DNA of 64,000 nt, from positions 62,001-126,000 of the forward strand of contig JAEYKW010000042.1 of assembly GCA_023408075.1 (NCBI GenBank), read 5' to 3'. Source of the DNA: Bacillota bacterium. Its GTDB lineage: Bacteria > Bacillota > Clostridia > Christensenellales > SZUA-584. The first letter of the stretch is position 1, and every line of letters starts with the position of its first letter. Shown one piece after another: positions 7,389 to 15,711 of this stretch. The notes under the pieces were generated by a model, which saw only the letters and a list, made by a program, of their open reading frames with translations, did not search any database and was not told the DNA's origin. Both the position numbers and the translations under genes were made by a program.

Positions 7389-8597
7389 TCAGCTGTTTTT
7401 TTGTGACTTGCCCACCCTCATCACTTTTCTGGCCATAGACAATAGCGGCTTAAAAAGAGGGCCCTCGAGTTCTTTTTTGACCGTCTTGAGCTCTTTGCGT
7501 ATCTCGATATGCTGCGGACAGTGGCGCTCGCATTTGCCGCATTCAATGCACAGCGATGCAAAGTTCGGATTCTTCGCGCCGAGCCCCAGGTTCTGAAAGT
7601 ATTTCATGCGCGAGCCGCTTTTCCCGAGCAGATATTTATCGTTATAGACCGAAAAACAGCCGGGAATGTTCACGCCGGACGGGCACGGCATACAATACCC
7701 GCAGCCCGTGCACGATACCTTCGTTTTCTCAAGTATAATGGCCTTGACGCGGTCGAATATGGCCAGCTCCTCATCCGTTAAAGCCCCTGCATGTGCCGAG
7801 GACGCAATGCGGACATTTTCTTCGAGCTGAGCTTCCGTGCTCATGCCGGACAGCACAGTCGTCACCTCGGGATGGTTCCATATCCAGCGCAGCGCCCAAT
7901 CCACCGGCGTCCGCTGTGCGTTATAGCTGCCAAACGCGCTTCGCACTTCCTGCGGCAAATTATCCGCAAGCTTGCCGCCGCGAAGCGGTTCCATCACAAT
8001 CACGGGCATCCCCAGCGAATGCGCGAGCTCAAGGCCTTCCTTGGTGGCCTGATTGTTTTCATCAAGGTAGTTGTACTGTATTTGGCAAAAATCCCACGGA
8101 TACGCCGTCACCAGCTCCGTAAAATCGTTTTTGCCCCCATGAAATGAAAATCCGAGATTCCTGATGGTACCGTCTTTTTTCGTCTGCTCGAGCCAGTCGA
8201 TCACGCCGAGCTTCGCCATTCTCTCAAACCCGGCTTTGTCGGAGAGCATATGAATCAGATAGTAGTCGATGTCATCCGTCTGCAGCTTCGTGATTTGGTT
8301 TTGGAATATCTTCTTCGCGCCGTCCAGATTGCCGACCATATAGTGGGGCAATTTGGTCGCGATCTTCACTTTTTCACGGTATCCGCCTTCCAGCGCTTTG
8401 CCGAGCAGCAGCTCGCTTTTTCCGCCATGGTAAATATACGCCGTATCAAAGTAATTCACGCCCTTGCCAATCGCATCGCGGATCAGGGCGATGGTGCGGT
8501 CTTCATCAATGCTTCTTCCTTTCATGGGAAACCGCATACACCCAAACCCGAGTATCGAGAGTTGGTCGCCGTTTTTTATGTTGGTTCTTGTTAACAT
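7389..8597 (-). CDS. Aldo/keto reductase with C-terminal 2[4Fe-4S] ferredoxin domain
   Basis: A 402-residue protein. Residues about 1-290 are an aldo/keto reductase barrel with the Asp/Tyr/Lys/His-type active site (FDTAYIYHGGKSE, YYLIHML). The C-terminal part has two ferredoxin-like cysteine clusters, CTGCGYCMPCP near 295 and CIECGKCERHCP near 355, each fit for a [4Fe-4S] cluster. This YakC-like fusion is common in strict anaerobes and presumably couples an iron-sulfur electron path to carbonyl reduction; the substrate is unknown. The start is ATG 8597 behind GAAAGGCG. It is a single minus-strand gene. Confidence 0.88.
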   Translation of the reverse strand: MLTRTNIKNGDQLSILGFGCMRFPMKGRSIDEDRTIALIRDAIGKGVNYFDTAYIYHGGKSELLLGKALEGGYREKVKIATKLPHYMVGNLDGAKKIFQNQITKLQTDDIDYYLIHMLSDKAGFERMAKLGVIDWLEQTKKDGTIRNLGFSFHGGKNDFTELVTAYPWDFCQIQYNYLDENNQATKEGLELAHSLGMPVIVMEPLRGGKLADNLPQEVRSAFGSYNAQRTPVDWALRWIWNHPEVTTVLSGMSTEAQLEENVRIASSAHAGALTDEELAIFDRVKAIILEKTKVSCTGCGYCMPCPSGVNIPGCFSVYNDKYLLGKSGSRMKYFQNLGLGAKNPNFASLCIECGKCERHCPQHIEIRKELKTVKKELEGPLFKPLLSMARKVMRVGKSQKNS

Positions 8598-8830
8598 GTT
8601 GACGCCTTTCTACTGCCGTAAGTACTGCTTATCAGATAAATTATCACCTTCTGTCTGATTTAACAATGCCCGAAAAGCTGATGCCAAATGAACAATTGGT
8701 AAATAATTTGATTCCACTTCGAAAAGAGGCCAGCAGGCGGCTCAGCTTGATAAGAAATCATAACATTCCACTGCATTTGTCAGCAGTTTGTGCCACCAGC
8801 AGACGACTGATGAGGATGTCGAGCTCATAT

Positions 8831-8857
8831 AAAAACAGCGGCTTCATTTTGCCGCTG
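8831..8857 (-). terminator. Terminator of the DUF2975-XRE-small ORF operon
   Basis: The stem CAGCGGC/GCCGCTG with a nine-base loop is followed on the minus strand by TTTTT. It lies 13 bases after the 37-residue gene. Confidence 0.85.
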
Positions 8858-8870
8858 CTTCTTTTTTCAG

Positions 8871-8984
8871 CTATTTTTCTTCGTTGTCGAGACTGTCGTC
8901 TTCCCCGCTTGAGGCCGAATCATCTTCCTTCTGATCCGGGCTGTTCGCCAGAAAGTACTCATACAGATAGTTGGTGTCAGTCAT
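8871..8984 (-). CDS. Small acidic protein (37 aa), translationally coupled to the XRE regulator
   Basis: A 37-residue gene, MTDTNYLYEYFLANSPDQ followed by an Asp/Ser/Glu-rich tail. Its ATG (8982-8984) lies inside the last codons of the XRE gene, whose TGA is at 8977-8979. GGGAGGGCGAGG directly precedes it, and the operon terminator follows it, so translation is well supported. I do not recognise it. A short acidic partner of the regulator or of the membrane protein is one possibility. Confidence 0.6.
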   Translation of the reverse strand: MTDTNYLYEYFLANSPDQKEDDSASSGEDDSLDNEEK

Positions 8985-9192
8985 CCTCGCCCTCCCTGAA
9001 CTCTAAAATATCGCCAGGCTGGCAGTTCAATTCGATACAGATTGCATTGAGCGTTGAAAACCGTATCGCCTTTGCCTTGCCGGTTTTTAAAATGGATAGG
9101 TTTGCCTTCGTAATGCCCACTTTATCCGAGAGCTCATTGAGCGATATTTTTCTTTTTGCCATCATGACATCGAGATTCACGATAATTGCCAA
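8977..9192 (-). CDS. XRE/Cro-type helix-turn-helix regulator (YozG-like)
   Basis: A 71-residue protein that is almost entirely one Cro/XRE helix-turn-helix: SLNELSDKVGITKANLSIL supplies the two helices and STLNAICIELNCQPGDILE the last part. Such short regulators are regularly paired with a DUF2975 membrane protein, as here. It is the second gene after DUF2975 (20 bases apart) and overlaps the start of the 37-residue gene. It probably represses its own operon. Confidence 0.88.
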   Translation of the reverse strand: MAIIVNLDVMMAKRKISLNELSDKVGITKANLSILKTGKAKAIRFSTLNAICIELNCQPGDILEFREGEDD

Positions 9193-9211
9193 TGGCTCTC
9201 CTCCTTTTCCG

Positions 9212-9679
9212 TTAGATCGTCAAATCGTTTTCGTCCTTGAGCCTGATGGCTTTGTCGAACACCCAGGCCAGTGTTTGGCAGAACAGGCAGGAAAGCAGCC
9301 CGAGTATCGCCACCACAGGCGTCATTATTGAAAAATCCACAAACGTTTTCACGATGAGCACGAACGCCATAAACGCACAGATATATGAAATGTATTTTAA
9401 ATACTGAACGTTTCTAATTACAAACGGCGAACTCACATTGACCGTTTTTAAGAGCTTCTGCAAAAACAGCAGAATAAACCAGCAGCATACACAACAAACT
9501 TCTATAAACGTGAAGGCCACCCATTTATCCAGCGCGCCGCCTGCAATGTACCTGCTGACAAACTCAGGATCCACGTATAAAAAAATGAACGGCATCGCGA
9601 TGATCACAAGAGGACTGATAACCAGCAAGACCTCCAGCATCCGCTGCAGTATTAACGGTATATTCCATCTTTCTGGCAT
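9212..9679 (-). CDS. DUF2975 family membrane protein
   Basis: A 155-residue protein with four predicted transmembrane helices, at about residues 14-36, 50-75, 97-115 and 120-142. It ends in the typical short hydrophilic tail KDENDLTI seen in DUF2975 proteins. ATG 9679 is preferred over GTG 9682 because GGAGG then lies nine bases upstream. The molecular function of the family is unknown. The constant association with a small XRE regulator suggests a membrane-linked signalling or stress pair. Confidence 0.85.
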   Translation of the reverse strand: MPERWNIPLILQRMLEVLLVISPLVIIAMPFIFLYVDPEFVSRYIAGGALDKWVAFTFIEVCCVCCWFILLFLQKLLKTVNVSSPFVIRNVQYLKYISYICAFMAFVLIVKTFVDFSIMTPVVAILGLLSCLFCQTLAWVFDKAIRLKDENDLTI

Positions 9680-9703
9680 CACAGAATACCTCCATTTTTC
9701 GTG

Positions 9704-9732
9704 AGAATAGCACAGCAGGTGATTAAAGTCAA
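9704..9732 (-). promoter_or_regulatory. Sigma-A-type promoter for the DUF2975-XRE operon
   Basis: On the minus strand, -35 TTGACT (9727-9732), a 17-base spacer and -10 TATTCT (9704-9709) lie 25 bases before the start codon. Confidence 0.8.
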
Positions 9733-9752
9733 CAATTATTTATCGGTTTTCA

Positions 9753-9790
9753 ATACCTTTCATAGTCTTTACCGATTGAGTGAAAGGTAT
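9753..9790. promoter_or_regulatory. Inverted repeat upstream of the DUF2975 promoter
   Basis: ATACCTTTCA (9753-9762) and TGAAAGGTAT (9781-9790) form a perfect 10-bp inverted repeat about 20 bases upstream of the -35. It could be an operator or a structured element. The rest of the 9733-10020 gap holds nothing else I can identify. Confidence 0.4.
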
Positions 9791-10020
9791 ACATTTTTTA
9801 TTGCAGGCATTGAAAAAATGCAGCCAAAACGATAATTTGGCAAACCGGCGCTTCCAAAAGCTTGGCTTAAACAGGCAGTTGCCGGATGATAAATGGCTGT
9901 CATAGAACCCCGATCTGCACACGCTTGCTCCGGCAGACGGATTTTGCCGGCCTGTCCAAAAAAACGCCCTTTATTATGTTATACTTGTCAAAACGGGTAT
10001 GTAAATTGAAAGGAACGGAT

Positions 10021-11271
10021 ATGGACACAATTTTCTATGTTCTTGCCGGAGCTGTTATTTTGCTGTTGATTGTTATTTTAGCACTGCTGCTTTCGCGAAG
10101 AAATCAAACGTTTCAGGCGAATCAGGCAATCAGCCAGATGCAATCAACCTTTGTGGCGCTGCTTGGCGACATAAAACAGCAAAATACGCAAAGCGCTTAC
10201 CAACAGCGCCGCGAGGTGATGGAAATGTTTAAGGTGCTCGGAGACGGCTTCACCAAAACGCTCGGCGACACCGCGTCCCAAAACCGGCAAAGCATGGAGA
10301 TTTTGCGCCGCGCCGTGGAACAGCAGCTCAAAAACATGTCTGACGCGAACGAGCGCCGCCTCGAACAAATGCGCAAAACCGTGGACGAACAGCTTTCCGA
10401 CGTGCTGCAAAAAAGGCTGACCGGCTCGTTCAAGCAGGTCAGCGACCAGCTCGAGCAGGTGTTTAAAAGCATGGGCGAGGTACGCAGCCTTGCTGCGGGC
10501 GTGGGCGATTTAAAGCGTGTGCTCACCAATGTGAAGGTACGCGGCACATGGGGCGAAACGCAGCTCGGGAGCCTGCTTTCGGCGATGCTCTCCCCCGTTC
10601 AATTCGTGCGCGACGCGAGCGTGAAGGATAACCGTGAGCATGTGGAATTTGCGATTGTGCTGCCGGGCAGCGGTGACGACACCGTGCTGCTGCCGATCGA
10701 TTCCAAATTTCCAATGGAGGATTACATTAAAAAAGAAGAGCTGTTTGCAAAGGGCGACAAGGAAACGGCCAAGGAAGCGGTCAAAGCGCTTTCCAAAAGC
10801 CTGCTGACGGAAGCCAAGCGCATTCAGGGCAAATACATAAACCCGCCGGTCACAACGGATTTCGCGATTATGTACCTGCCCACCGAGGGGCTTTATGCCG
10901 ACGCGATATCGCTCGGCCTTTCGGATATCTGCCAGCGCGAGTGCCATGTCACCATCGCGGGGCCATCCACGCTGACCGCGCTGCTCAACAGCCTGCAGAT
11001 GGGGTTCCGTACGCTCGCGATTGAAAAGCAGTCGGGCGAGGTATTAAAGCTGCTCGATGCGACGCGCAAAGCGTTCGGCGGCTTCACCGACGCGATTGAC
11101 AGGACGCAGCGGAGCCTGCGCGCCGCGCAGAACAACCTCGAAGACGCGTCACGCAAATCGCGCACAATTGAAAAAGAGCTGAGCCGTATCGACGGCATCG
11201 AGGGCCATGAACCGGTTCCTCTAAACAGCGTTGATGCAGAAGAAACGGACGACGTATCACTTTCTGTATAA
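10021..11271 (+). CDS. rmuC: DNA recombination protein RmuC
   Basis: A 416-residue protein. One N-terminal membrane helix (residues 3-22) is followed by a long coiled coil to about residue 160 (heptads in DANERRLEQMRKTVDEQL), then the RmuC nuclease-like core. The core includes VRGTWGETQLGSLL, LPGSGDDTVLLPIDSKFP and DFAIMYLPTEGLYA. RmuC limits inversions at short inverted repeats and is related to restriction-type nucleases. ATG 10021 is chosen over upstream in-frame codons because it has AAAGGA and starts the membrane helix. It is a single gene. Confidence 0.93.
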   Translation: MDTIFYVLAGAVILLLIVILALLLSRRNQTFQANQAISQMQSTFVALLGDIKQQNTQSAYQQRREVMEMFKVLGDGFTKTLGDTASQNRQSMEILRRAVEQQLKNMSDANERRLEQMRKTVDEQLSDVLQKRLTGSFKQVSDQLEQVFKSMGEVRSLAAGVGDLKRVLTNVKVRGTWGETQLGSLLSAMLSPVQFVRDASVKDNREHVEFAIVLPGSGDDTVLLPIDSKFPMEDYIKKEELFAKGDKETAKEAVKALSKSLLTEAKRIQGKYINPPVTTDFAIMYLPTEGLYADAISLGLSDICQRECHVTIAGPSTLTALLNSLQMGFRTLAIEKQSGEVLKLLDATRKAFGGFTDAIDRTQRSLRAAQNNLEDASRKSRTIEKELSRIDGIEGHEPVPLNSVDAEETDDVSLSV

Positions 11272-11308
11272 AATCGCTGATATGCACCAAAATCCGCGTC
11301 CCTGCGTA

Positions 11309-11354
11309 GTATAGATTGAGCCTCGAATAAAGGGGAGAACCGAATAATCTATAC
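11309..11354 (+). promoter_or_regulatory. Inverted repeat in the leader of the Gly/Cys-rich gene
   Basis: GTATAGATT (11309-11317) and AATCTATAC (11346-11354) are perfect 9-base inverted arms flanking a 28-base interval. The second arm touches the AAGGAGG ribosome site, so pairing could hide or expose it. Confidence 0.5.
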
Positions 11355-11370
11355 AAGGAGGACGTTATAT

Positions 11371-11604
11371 ATGGGATTTGATGGTGGCTGCGGAGGCGGC
11401 TTTGGCGGCGGAGGCTGCTGTTGCTGGATTATCATCTTATTGCTCTGCTGCTGTGGCGGCTGGGGCGGCGGTTGCAACGAAGGCTGCGGCGGCGGCTGGG
11501 GCGGCTTCGGCGGCGGTGGCTGCAGCTGTATTATCTGGATTATCATCCTGCTTTGCTGCTGCTGCGGCAACGAAGGTTTCGGCGGCGGCTGCGCGAAATG
11601 CTAA
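11371..11604 (+). CDS. Gly/Cys-rich small protein with two hydrophobic segments
   Basis: A 77-residue protein made of two copies of one pattern: a Gly-rich stretch, then GCCCWIIILLLCCCGG, then a Gly-rich stretch, then GCSCIIWIIILLCCCCG. It is about one third glycine and one fifth cysteine. AAGGAGG stands nine bases before ATG 11371. Clostridia genomes carry similar proteins named chorion-class high-cysteine HCB protein, which is my best match from memory. Function is unknown; a disulfide- or metal-rich membrane or spore-coat component is plausible. The opposite-strand Pro/Gln-rich frame is an artefact of this composition. Confidence 0.7.
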   Translation: MGFDGGCGGGFGGGGCCCWIIILLLCCCGGWGGGCNEGCGGGWGGFGGGGCSCIIWIIILLCCCCGNEGFGGGCAKC

Positions 11605-11703
11605 CAGATATGTGATCCGCTCGTTCTAAGGACGGCGGCTGAACAATCATAAGGGTATAGCATTAACATATACAAGAAAGTGTATGTTCCTGGCAAATTT
11701 TGC

Positions 11704-11737
11704 AGAGGGCTCATCCTGATAGAAGCCCTCTTCTTTT
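11704..11737 (+). terminator. Terminator between the Gly/Cys-rich gene and the convergent ABC permease
   Basis: The stem AGAGGGCT/AGCCCTCT is followed by TCTTTTTT on the plus strand. It closes the gene at 11371 and may also work for the minus-strand ABC operon. Confidence 0.75.
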
Positions 11738-11766
11738 TTATTCTTATTCCGCATCTGTGTATCCGG

Positions 11767-13983
11767 TTATTCGTCTCTGATTTTGAGTCCCTCAACGATA
11801 TCGAGCCTGCTGATATGCCTGCCGCTGAGCAGTGCAATAAAGCCCGCCATGATGAGTACAATCAGCCCCGAAATCAGATAGCTCCGGGGGTAAATCGCGG
11901 CGGCCAATACAAAGCTGTCTCCCGAGAACTCTGTCTTAACGGCGTTCAGCAGCGCGTGGCCCAGCAGGAACCCGACGGGTATCGCCGGAATCAGCTGTAA
12001 CACGGTTTCTTTGATATGTGCCCACATGATGCTTTTGAGCGGATATCCCATCACACCCATAAACATATACTCGTACTCACGCGCCGACAGATTCATGAGC
12101 CCCACCGAATAAAGCACGGTCAGCCCGAGTATCACCGCGCAGGCCAGCATGAACCAGATCAGCGTATTGAGGCTTTCCATCAGCGAGGCAAAGCTTGTTT
12201 TGTCATCTTCGAGCGTGGAATACTCAAAGCCATATTCGCGGCTCAGGCTTTGCAGTTCGTTTAAATTCCCGTCCTGCGCGAAAATCACGTTGTAGACGGG
12301 CGGGAAATCGGAGAATACCCGCTTTGCGTAATCGTAGCTCGTATACAGAGTCAACCCGAAGCTTTGCGCCGAAAGGCCTGTGATTTTCACATCAACGCCG
12401 TCGATGTCGAGCGTATCGCCCGCATGCACGTTCCATTCACTCGCAAAATATTCGGGTATCACAAGGCCGTCCCGCAGGCTTTTTGTATCGACCGCCTGCA
12501 TATCAAAATCGTCCTCCACCACACAGAGCCGGTATTCCTTCTCGCTGATGGTGACGGGCATCATCAGCGCTTTATTGACCCTTTCAAGGCTTTTCGCGGC
12601 AGGATGCTCGGCTTCAAGCGGCATCGGCTCAAACTCAATCAGCGCGTCGTAACGGGCAAACCCATCAAAATAGGCTTTCTGCGTATGATCGGCCGAGTTA
12701 AAGAACCCGAATGCGAATGTGAGCAGCGCACACGAGCCGCATATACCGAGCAGCACGGCGAGAAAGCGCCCCTTGTTTCTGAATGTGCTTTTGAGCGCAT
12801 AGCGCGTATTAAACGAAAGCCTTTTCCATAGCGCAGGCACTTTTTCGAGCAGTATCTGCCTGCCTCCCGACGGCATCCGCGCACGCAGCAGGTGCGCAGG
12901 CAAGGGCGCAAGCACGCTTCGCACGCTGAGCAGCGCCGCCGCCATGCATACCGCCGTGCAAAGAGCGATGACGCCGAGCCACAGGGTGGGATAAAACACG
13001 AATGTGAGCCCCGGCACCTCAAACATCACGGAAAACAGGCCGATGATCGTGTCGCAAAGCAGCGACGTCACGACACAGCCGAGTATCGCGCCAATGAACG
13101 CCATGAAGCCCGCCTGTGCCATATAAATCAGCAATATCTTGCCATCCTTCATGCCGAGCGCCTTGTATATGCCGATCTGCCTGCGTTCCATAGCCACCGC
13201 TCTTTTGAGCATCACATAGATGATCATCACGATCAAGAGCGCGAAAACGAGCGGAAACACATACGCAAATGTCCGTATCTGATCAAGATCTTCAAGATAC
13301 AGCATATGATTGAGCTGATCCGCCTGCACGACGGTTCTGCCCGCACCGATATGGCTGCCGATGTCCCCGGCCGCATCTTTAGAGATATCGCCCGACGCAA
13401 CGATCTCGTTGTACCCCGCGCCGAAAAAGCCTTGGCGCACGAACACAACGCCGAACCGGTCACTCTGTGCCATCATCGCGCGCTCGTTCTCGACGAGATA
13501 AACATACTCGGGCGACGCGGCAATCCCCGTCACGAGCAGACTGCGCCCGTCCACCGTCAGCGTATCGCCCGGCCTTATGCCTTTGGCTTGCGCATGCTTT
13601 TTGATCAGCAGGCATTCACCGTCGTTTTCGGGAACGCTGCCTTCATAGATATACGGTGTGTTGACCGCATCCGTCAACGAAATGACCCTCAGCGTCACAT
13701 CGCCGTCTTTATAATCCTTCACACAGCGCCCCTGCGCGTGCTCTATGCCCTTCTGTTCCGAAACGAACCGAACGTCATCATCATCGAAGCTGCCATAGAA
13801 TGTGGCGTCGGCATAGGCCTGTGAGTCAAAAAGCTGCACGGCATGGTCGTCATAGCTTAAATAGATTGTATAGAGCGTCACAAAAAACGCTGTGCCGACG
13901 AGCACGAGCAGCGCCATACCGATCAGCTGCGGCAGATGTCCGCGCATTTTTCGAAATATCAGCTTTAAAAAAGATTTGCTCAT
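11767..13983 (-). CDS. FtsX/MacB-type ABC transporter permease
   Basis: A 738-residue membrane protein. It has an N-terminal helix (about 17-40), an extracytoplasmic domain, an FtsX block of three helices (about 245-380), a fourth-fifth helix near 415, a second extracytoplasmic domain and a last FtsX triplet (about 605-725). This is the duplicated layout of Firmicutes lipoprotein or peptide-antibiotic exporters. ATG 13983 is chosen because it overlaps the TGA of the ATPase gene (TGATG) behind GAGGTGGAG. It works with the ATPase at 13983-14687 and is probably repressed by the TetR protein upstream. Confidence 0.88.
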   Translation of the reverse strand: MSKSFLKLIFRKMRGHLPQLIGMALLVLVGTAFFVTLYTIYLSYDDHAVQLFDSQAYADATFYGSFDDDDVRFVSEQKGIEHAQGRCVKDYKDGDVTLRVISLTDAVNTPYIYEGSVPENDGECLLIKKHAQAKGIRPGDTLTVDGRSLLVTGIAASPEYVYLVENERAMMAQSDRFGVVFVRQGFFGAGYNEIVASGDISKDAAGDIGSHIGAGRTVVQADQLNHMLYLEDLDQIRTFAYVFPLVFALLIVMIIYVMLKRAVAMERRQIGIYKALGMKDGKILLIYMAQAGFMAFIGAILGCVVTSLLCDTIIGLFSVMFEVPGLTFVFYPTLWLGVIALCTAVCMAAALLSVRSVLAPLPAHLLRARMPSGGRQILLEKVPALWKRLSFNTRYALKSTFRNKGRFLAVLLGICGSCALLTFAFGFFNSADHTQKAYFDGFARYDALIEFEPMPLEAEHPAAKSLERVNKALMMPVTISEKEYRLCVVEDDFDMQAVDTKSLRDGLVIPEYFASEWNVHAGDTLDIDGVDVKITGLSAQSFGLTLYTSYDYAKRVFSDFPPVYNVIFAQDGNLNELQSLSREYGFEYSTLEDDKTSFASLMESLNTLIWFMLACAVILGLTVLYSVGLMNLSAREYEYMFMGVMGYPLKSIMWAHIKETVLQLIPAIPVGFLLGHALLNAVKTEFSGDSFVLAAAIYPRSYLISGLIVLIMAGFIALLSGRHISRLDIVEGLKIRDE

Positions 13984-14687
13984 CACCACTCCACCTCACT
14001 CGGCAAAAGCGGCGCGTTGTTTTCCGTTACGCTCAGTATCTCGCCGCTGCGGAGGCGTATCACAATATCGGCGATTTTCGCGATCTCCTGACTGTGGGTG
14101 ATAAACAGTATCGAGGCGCCCTGCTGCTTATGCAGCTGCTTTAGCACCTCGAGCACGCGGATACCCGTTTCGAAATCGAGCGCGCCCGTCGGCTCGTCGC
14201 AAAGCAGCACCCTGGGGCGCTTGGCAATGGCCCGCGCGATGGAGACGCGCTGCTGCTCTCCTCCCGAGAGCTGCCCCGGAAAATGCGTGATGCGGTCGGA
14301 AAGGCCCACAAGCTCGAGCGCGCGCACCGCGTCGCTGCGCGCCATGCCCGCCATTTCGGTGGAGAACTCGACGTTTTCGAGCGCGCTTAAATCGGGCAGC
14401 AGGTTATAGCTTTGAAAAACGAAACCGATCGCCGTTTTGCGAAAGCGCGTCATTTCGCTTTTTTTATACGCCGTGATATCCTCGCCGCCAAACAGTATCT
14501 GCCCGCTTGTCGGGCGGTCCATGCACCCGAGTATATTGAGCAGCGTCGATTTGCCCGAGCCGCTCGCACCGAGCACCACAATGAATTTGCCCGCCGGTAT
14601 GTCAAGATTCACGTTCTTGAGTGCTCTCACCAAAGAATCGTTTTCTCCATAGTCCTTGCAAAGGTTTTTTATTGTATACAGATTCAT
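13983..14687 (-). CDS. ABC transporter ATP-binding protein (MacB/LolD type)
   Basis: A 234-residue ATPase with Walker A GASGSGKST near residue 40, signature LSGGEQQRVSIARAI near 140, Walker B RVLLCDEPTGALD near 160 and the switch His in FITHSQE near 195. It energises the FtsX-type permease encoded next, whose start overlaps its stop. Its own start overlaps the end of the TetR gene by four bases, so the three genes form one operon. Confidence 0.93.
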   Translation of the reverse strand: MNLYTIKNLCKDYGENDSLVRALKNVNLDIPAGKFIVVLGASGSGKSTLLNILGCMDRPTSGQILFGGEDITAYKKSEMTRFRKTAIGFVFQSYNLLPDLSALENVEFSTEMAGMARSDAVRALELVGLSDRITHFPGQLSGGEQQRVSIARAIAKRPRVLLCDEPTGALDFETGIRVLEVLKQLHKQQGASILFITHSQEIAKIADIVIRLRSGEILSVTENNAPLLPSEVEW

Positions 14688-15292
14688 GCGTCCCCTCCAA
14701 AAATATAGACGATGAGACCGTTGAGCATGACCTCAAACATCTCATCCATGCAGTCAATTTCCATTAAACCGTTGTTCGCGATGCCGAAATACATCGCGTG
14801 CAGATAGTTATGAATGACCCCCGGCTTCACACTTCGCGTATCAATATGAAACAGATTGAGCAGCCGCGCATACGTGTGATGCTCCATCTGCATAAGATCA
14901 TCGACCTTCTCCTTGGATACGGCCTGCATGCCGAGTATCAGTTCTTCAATTTCTTCGTGGTATTTGAATATTGACAGGTACTCCGGCGACTTAAAGCACA
15001 TGCGAATAAAGCTGAGGACGCGCTCCTTGAGCGGCTCGCCGCCGGGCGCCAAAAAGAAAAGCTCCGCCTGATGGAACCATTCGCCGTGATATTGCACGAT
15101 CAGCTCAAAGAAGAACGCTTCCTTCGAATCGAAATGCTGATAAAACGTGCCTTTCGCCATGGAGGCGGCCCGCGTGATATCCTCAACGCTGGTTTTGCGC
15201 ACACCGTAGGCGGACAGCAGCTCTCTGCCCTTTTCGAGCAGCTTTTCCCTTTGTATTATCTTCTCCTGTTCGGACAGACTCTTCGGCGACAT
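14684..15292 (-). CDS. TetR-family transcriptional regulator
   Basis: About 202 residues from ATG 15292. The N-terminal helix-turn-helix (residues about 15-60) reads VRKTSVEDITRAASMAKGTFYQHF; the rest is a helical ligand-binding and dimer domain. ATG 15292 is preferred because AAGGAG lies six bases upstream and the further in-frame ATGs fall near or before the likely transcription start. It is the first gene of an operon with the ABC exporter, so it probably represses that exporter and responds to a transported compound. Confidence 0.88.
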   Translation of the reverse strand: MSPKSLSEQEKIIQREKLLEKGRELLSAYGVRKTSVEDITRAASMAKGTFYQHFDSKEAFFFELIVQYHGEWFHQAELFFLAPGGEPLKERVLSFIRMCFKSPEYLSIFKYHEEIEELILGMQAVSKEKVDDLMQMEHHTYARLLNLFHIDTRSVKPGVIHNYLHAMYFGIANNGLMEIDCMDEMFEVMLNGLIVYIFGGDA

Positions 15293-15308
15293 GCTCTTCT
15301 CCTTATTC

Positions 15309-15370
15309 ATGACCATTTTTTTATTTTCGGTCATTATGGTCATTTTAGCATATAACGGAAACCATGTCAA
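15309..15370 (-). promoter_or_regulatory. Promoter and operator of the TetR-ABC operon
   Basis: On the minus strand, -35 TTGACA (15365-15370), 17 bases and -10 TAAAAT (15342-15347) form a near-ideal promoter. Just downstream the motif TGACC(A/G) occurs as a 9-base-period direct pair, plus an inverted copy (TGACCAT/ATGGTCA, 15336-15342 and 15310-15316). This is a likely TetR operator covering the transcription start. Confidence 0.75.
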
Positions 15371-15584
15371 TGTTCTTGGAAATATAAAAGCAGCATAACG
15401 CACTCCTTCTTTGCCGACATCGCCTGCAGGCGTACTGAGGCGACCATAATTCTCAAAGATTCATTACGTTTGCCCACTATCATAGTGATGGACGACTAAG
15501 CGCTATTACCCATTTATTTATGATTAAAGTCAGGTATCGCCAACAACGGCTGAGGAGGTCCGGCTTTGCACCATTTGCGCCCTA

Positions 15585-15635
15585 CACCTCATCCGGCACT
15601 GCGTGCCACCTTCTCCTCAAAGGAGGAGGCTTTTT
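15585..15635. repeat. Short palindromic repeat, family R copy 1
   Basis: It begins CACCTCATCCGGCACTGCG and contains two hairpins, GGCAC-TGC-GTGCC and CCTTCTCCT-CAA-AGGAGGAGG, followed by T-rich sequence. The other copies are at 38662 and 56112. The flanking DNA, 15404-15584, shows no gene. Confidence 0.8.
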
Positions 15636-15660
15636 CGTCTCTCGCGACATTAACGAATAG

Positions 15661-15687
15661 AAAAAGCAGCGTCCGCAAGAGACGCTG
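15661..15687 (-). terminator. Terminator of the VOC-family gene
   Basis: On the minus strand, CAGCGTC-TCTTGCG-GACGCTG is followed by CTTTTT, 25 bases after the stop codon. Confidence 0.85.
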
Positions 15688-15711
15688 CCCATGTTTATGG
15701 ATTTGTGATTT

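Noticed and set aside
11349..11570. Pro/Gln-rich minus-strand frame opposite the Gly/Cys-rich gene
   Set aside because: Its composition is the direct complement of Gly/Cys codons. Only the plus strand has AAGGAGG before an ATG.
12892..13824. A 310-codon plus-strand frame opposite the ABC permease
   Set aside because: It is His/Arg-rich, matches no family and lies entirely antisense to a well-supported membrane protein. It is a GC-bias shadow.
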